From NCBI GenBank assembly GCA_018896355.1, contig JAHIMW010000054.1, positions 1-17,791 on the forward strand: DNA of 17,791 bases, read 5' to 3'. Source of the DNA: Pseudomonadota bacterium (GTDB lineage Bacteria > Desulfobacterota > Syntrophia > Syntrophales > UBA5619). Both the position numbers and the translations under genes were made by a program. Within the stretch, counting starts at the first letter, position 1. Every line of letters starts with the position of its first letter. The notes under the pieces were generated by a model. It ran no database searches. It saw nothing but the letters and a program-made list of their open reading frames with translations, and had not been told where the DNA came from. This document shows, in pieces, positions 16,704-17,791 of this stretch.

Positions 16704-16790
16704 CGGTTTTAAAAACGTCCCGGCCTGAGACAACCGGGAGATGATGTTTCGCAAAAGCGAGTAAACGGGTAAAGAGAGTCTGGAGGGTCG

Positions 16791-17791
16791 ATGGGGAAAA
16801 AAGAAAACGTTATTGTCGGTCTGGACATCGGAACGACAAAAACCTGCGCGATTGTCGCTGAGATTCGAGAAACGGGAATTGATATCATCGGCATCGGCTC
16901 CCACCCCTCGGAGGGATTGAGAAAAGGGGTCGTGGTCAATATCGAAAACACCGTGGAATCGATCAAGCGGGCGGTGGAAGAGGCGGAGCGAACCTCCGGC
17001 TGTGAGATCCGCTCCGTCTATACCGGAATCGCTGGTGGTCACATCCGGGGTCAGAACAGCCTTGGCATTGTGGCCGTGAAGAGCCGCGAGGTGGAGGAGG
17101 AAGACGTCGAACGGGCGATCGACGCGGCCAGGGCCATCGCGATCCCGCTGGACCGGCAGATCCTCCACACCCTGCCCCAATACTATGTGGTCGACGAACA
17201 GGATGGTATCCGGGATCCGGTTGGAATGGCGGGCGTCCGCCTGGAGGCGAAGGTCCATATCGTTACCGGCGCCGTCACCTCCATCCAGAACATCGTGAAG
17301 TCGGTCAACCGCGTCGGCCTCGACATCAACGAGATCGTTCTGGAGCAGATCGCCGCCAGCGAGGCGGTGCTGAGCAATGATGAAAAGGACCTGGGCGTGG
17401 CCCTGATCGATATCGGCGGAGGCACGACGGATATCGCGATCTTCTCGGAAGGGAGCATCAAACACACGGCGGTCCTGCCGGTCGGCGGCAATTACGTCAC
17501 CAGCGACATCGCCACGGGCTTGAGAACGCCCCTCGCCGAGGCGGAGAGGATCAAGATCAAATATGGCTGCGCCTACATGCCGCTGATCTCCAAGGATGAA
17601 ATCATCGAGGTCCCCAGCGTCGGGGGGAGGGAGCCTCGGGAGGTTTCCCGGCAAATCCTCGGTCGGATCATCGAGCCCCGGATGGACGAGATCCTCGGCA
17701 TGGCCTGCAAGGAGATCACCCGCTCCGGCTGCGAGGACATCCTTGCCGCGGGGGTGGTTCTGACCGGGGGAGCGTCCATCCTCGAAGGGGT
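16791..17791 (+). CDS. ftsA: Cell division protein FtsA (5' part, cut by window end)
   Basis: FtsA is an actin-like ATPase that tethers FtsZ to the membrane. Only 333 codons are present; the rest, including the C-terminal amphipathic helix, lies beyond 17791. Seen are phosphate loop one VGLDIGTTKTCAIVAE (9-24), the FtsA-specific 1C region at about 84-162 (with QNSLGIVAVKSREVEEEDV), phosphate loop two ALIDIGGGTTDIAIF (204-218), and GVVLTGGASILEG (321-333) near the end. ATG 16791 follows a strong ribosome site, TGGAGGG, in the 87-base gap after ftsQ. That gap holds only weak inverted repeats (for example TCGC AAAA GCGA) and no promoter I would defend. ftsZ is expected next. Confidence 0.96.
   Translation, partial: MGKKENVIVGLDIGTTKTCAIVAEIRETGIDIIGIGSHPSEGLRKGVVVNIENTVESIKRAVEEAERTSGCEIRSVYTGIAGGHIRGQNSLGIVAVKSREVEEEDVERAIDAARAIAIPLDRQILHTLPQYYVVDEQDGIRDPVGMAGVRLEAKVHIVTGAVTSIQNIVKSVNRVGLDINEIVLEQIAASEAVLSNDEKDLGVALIDIGGGTTDIAIFSEGSIKHTAVLPVGGNYVTSDIATGLRTPLAEAERIKIKYGCAYMPLISKDEIIEVPSVGGREPREVSRQILGRIIEPRMDEILGMACKEITRSGCEDILAAGVVLTGGASILEG

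Noticed and set aside
16704..16790. Possible promoter or terminator between ftsQ and ftsA
   Set aside because: Only short imperfect inverted repeats and no pair of -35/-10 boxes that I would defend.

Overview
This window carries most of a division and cell wall (dcw) gene cluster from a Gram-negative, meso-diaminopimelate-type bacterium. All 16 genes lie on the + strand and no other strand carries a convincing gene. The GC-rich coding, the gene order, and an FtsI that ends in a PASTA domain suggest Desulfobacterota (the former Deltaproteobacteria), possibly Syntrophales-like. That placement is inference from memory of such genomes, not a database match.

Layout. Positions 1-235 hold no gene I can recognise, but a plausible sigma-70 promoter sits just before ruvX. 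ruvX and mltG follow as a two-gene unit that overlaps by one base; their junction carries an imperfect 60-bp tandem duplication. At 1799-1860 a strong sigma-70 promoter runs into three GTGG boxes spaced exactly 10 bp apart, the expected operator of MraZ. The long run then begins: mraZ, rsmH, ftsL, ftsI (with PASTA), murE, murF, mraY, murD, ftsW, murG, murC, murB, ftsQ, and a 5' part of ftsA that runs off the window end at 17791. No ddl gene lies between murB and ftsQ. ftsZ would be expected just past the window.

How the genes work together. MurC, MurD, MurE and MurF build the UDP-MurNAc-pentapeptide stem, and MurB supplies the UDP-MurNAc. MraY and MurG make lipid I and lipid II. FtsW polymerises glycan and FtsI crosslinks it at the septum. 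FtsL, FtsQ and FtsA tie synthesis to the divisome, and MltG cuts nascent glycan strands. RsmH modifies 16S rRNA, and MraZ represses the operon. Most junctions are ATGA-type overlaps, which points to translational coupling.

What stands out is non-coding or palindromic sequence inserted into this otherwise compact operon. A perfect 12-bp-arm palindrome sits in the linker of ftsI. Three hairpins lie in an unusual N-terminal extension of murG. Three more lie at the murG-murC junction, the longest gap between consecutive genes inside the mraZ-murB run. The ftsI palindrome and the longest murG-murC palindrome share the same ends (GGGGACA / TGTCC), which suggests a small dispersed repeat family. I see no undescribed multi-gene system here.
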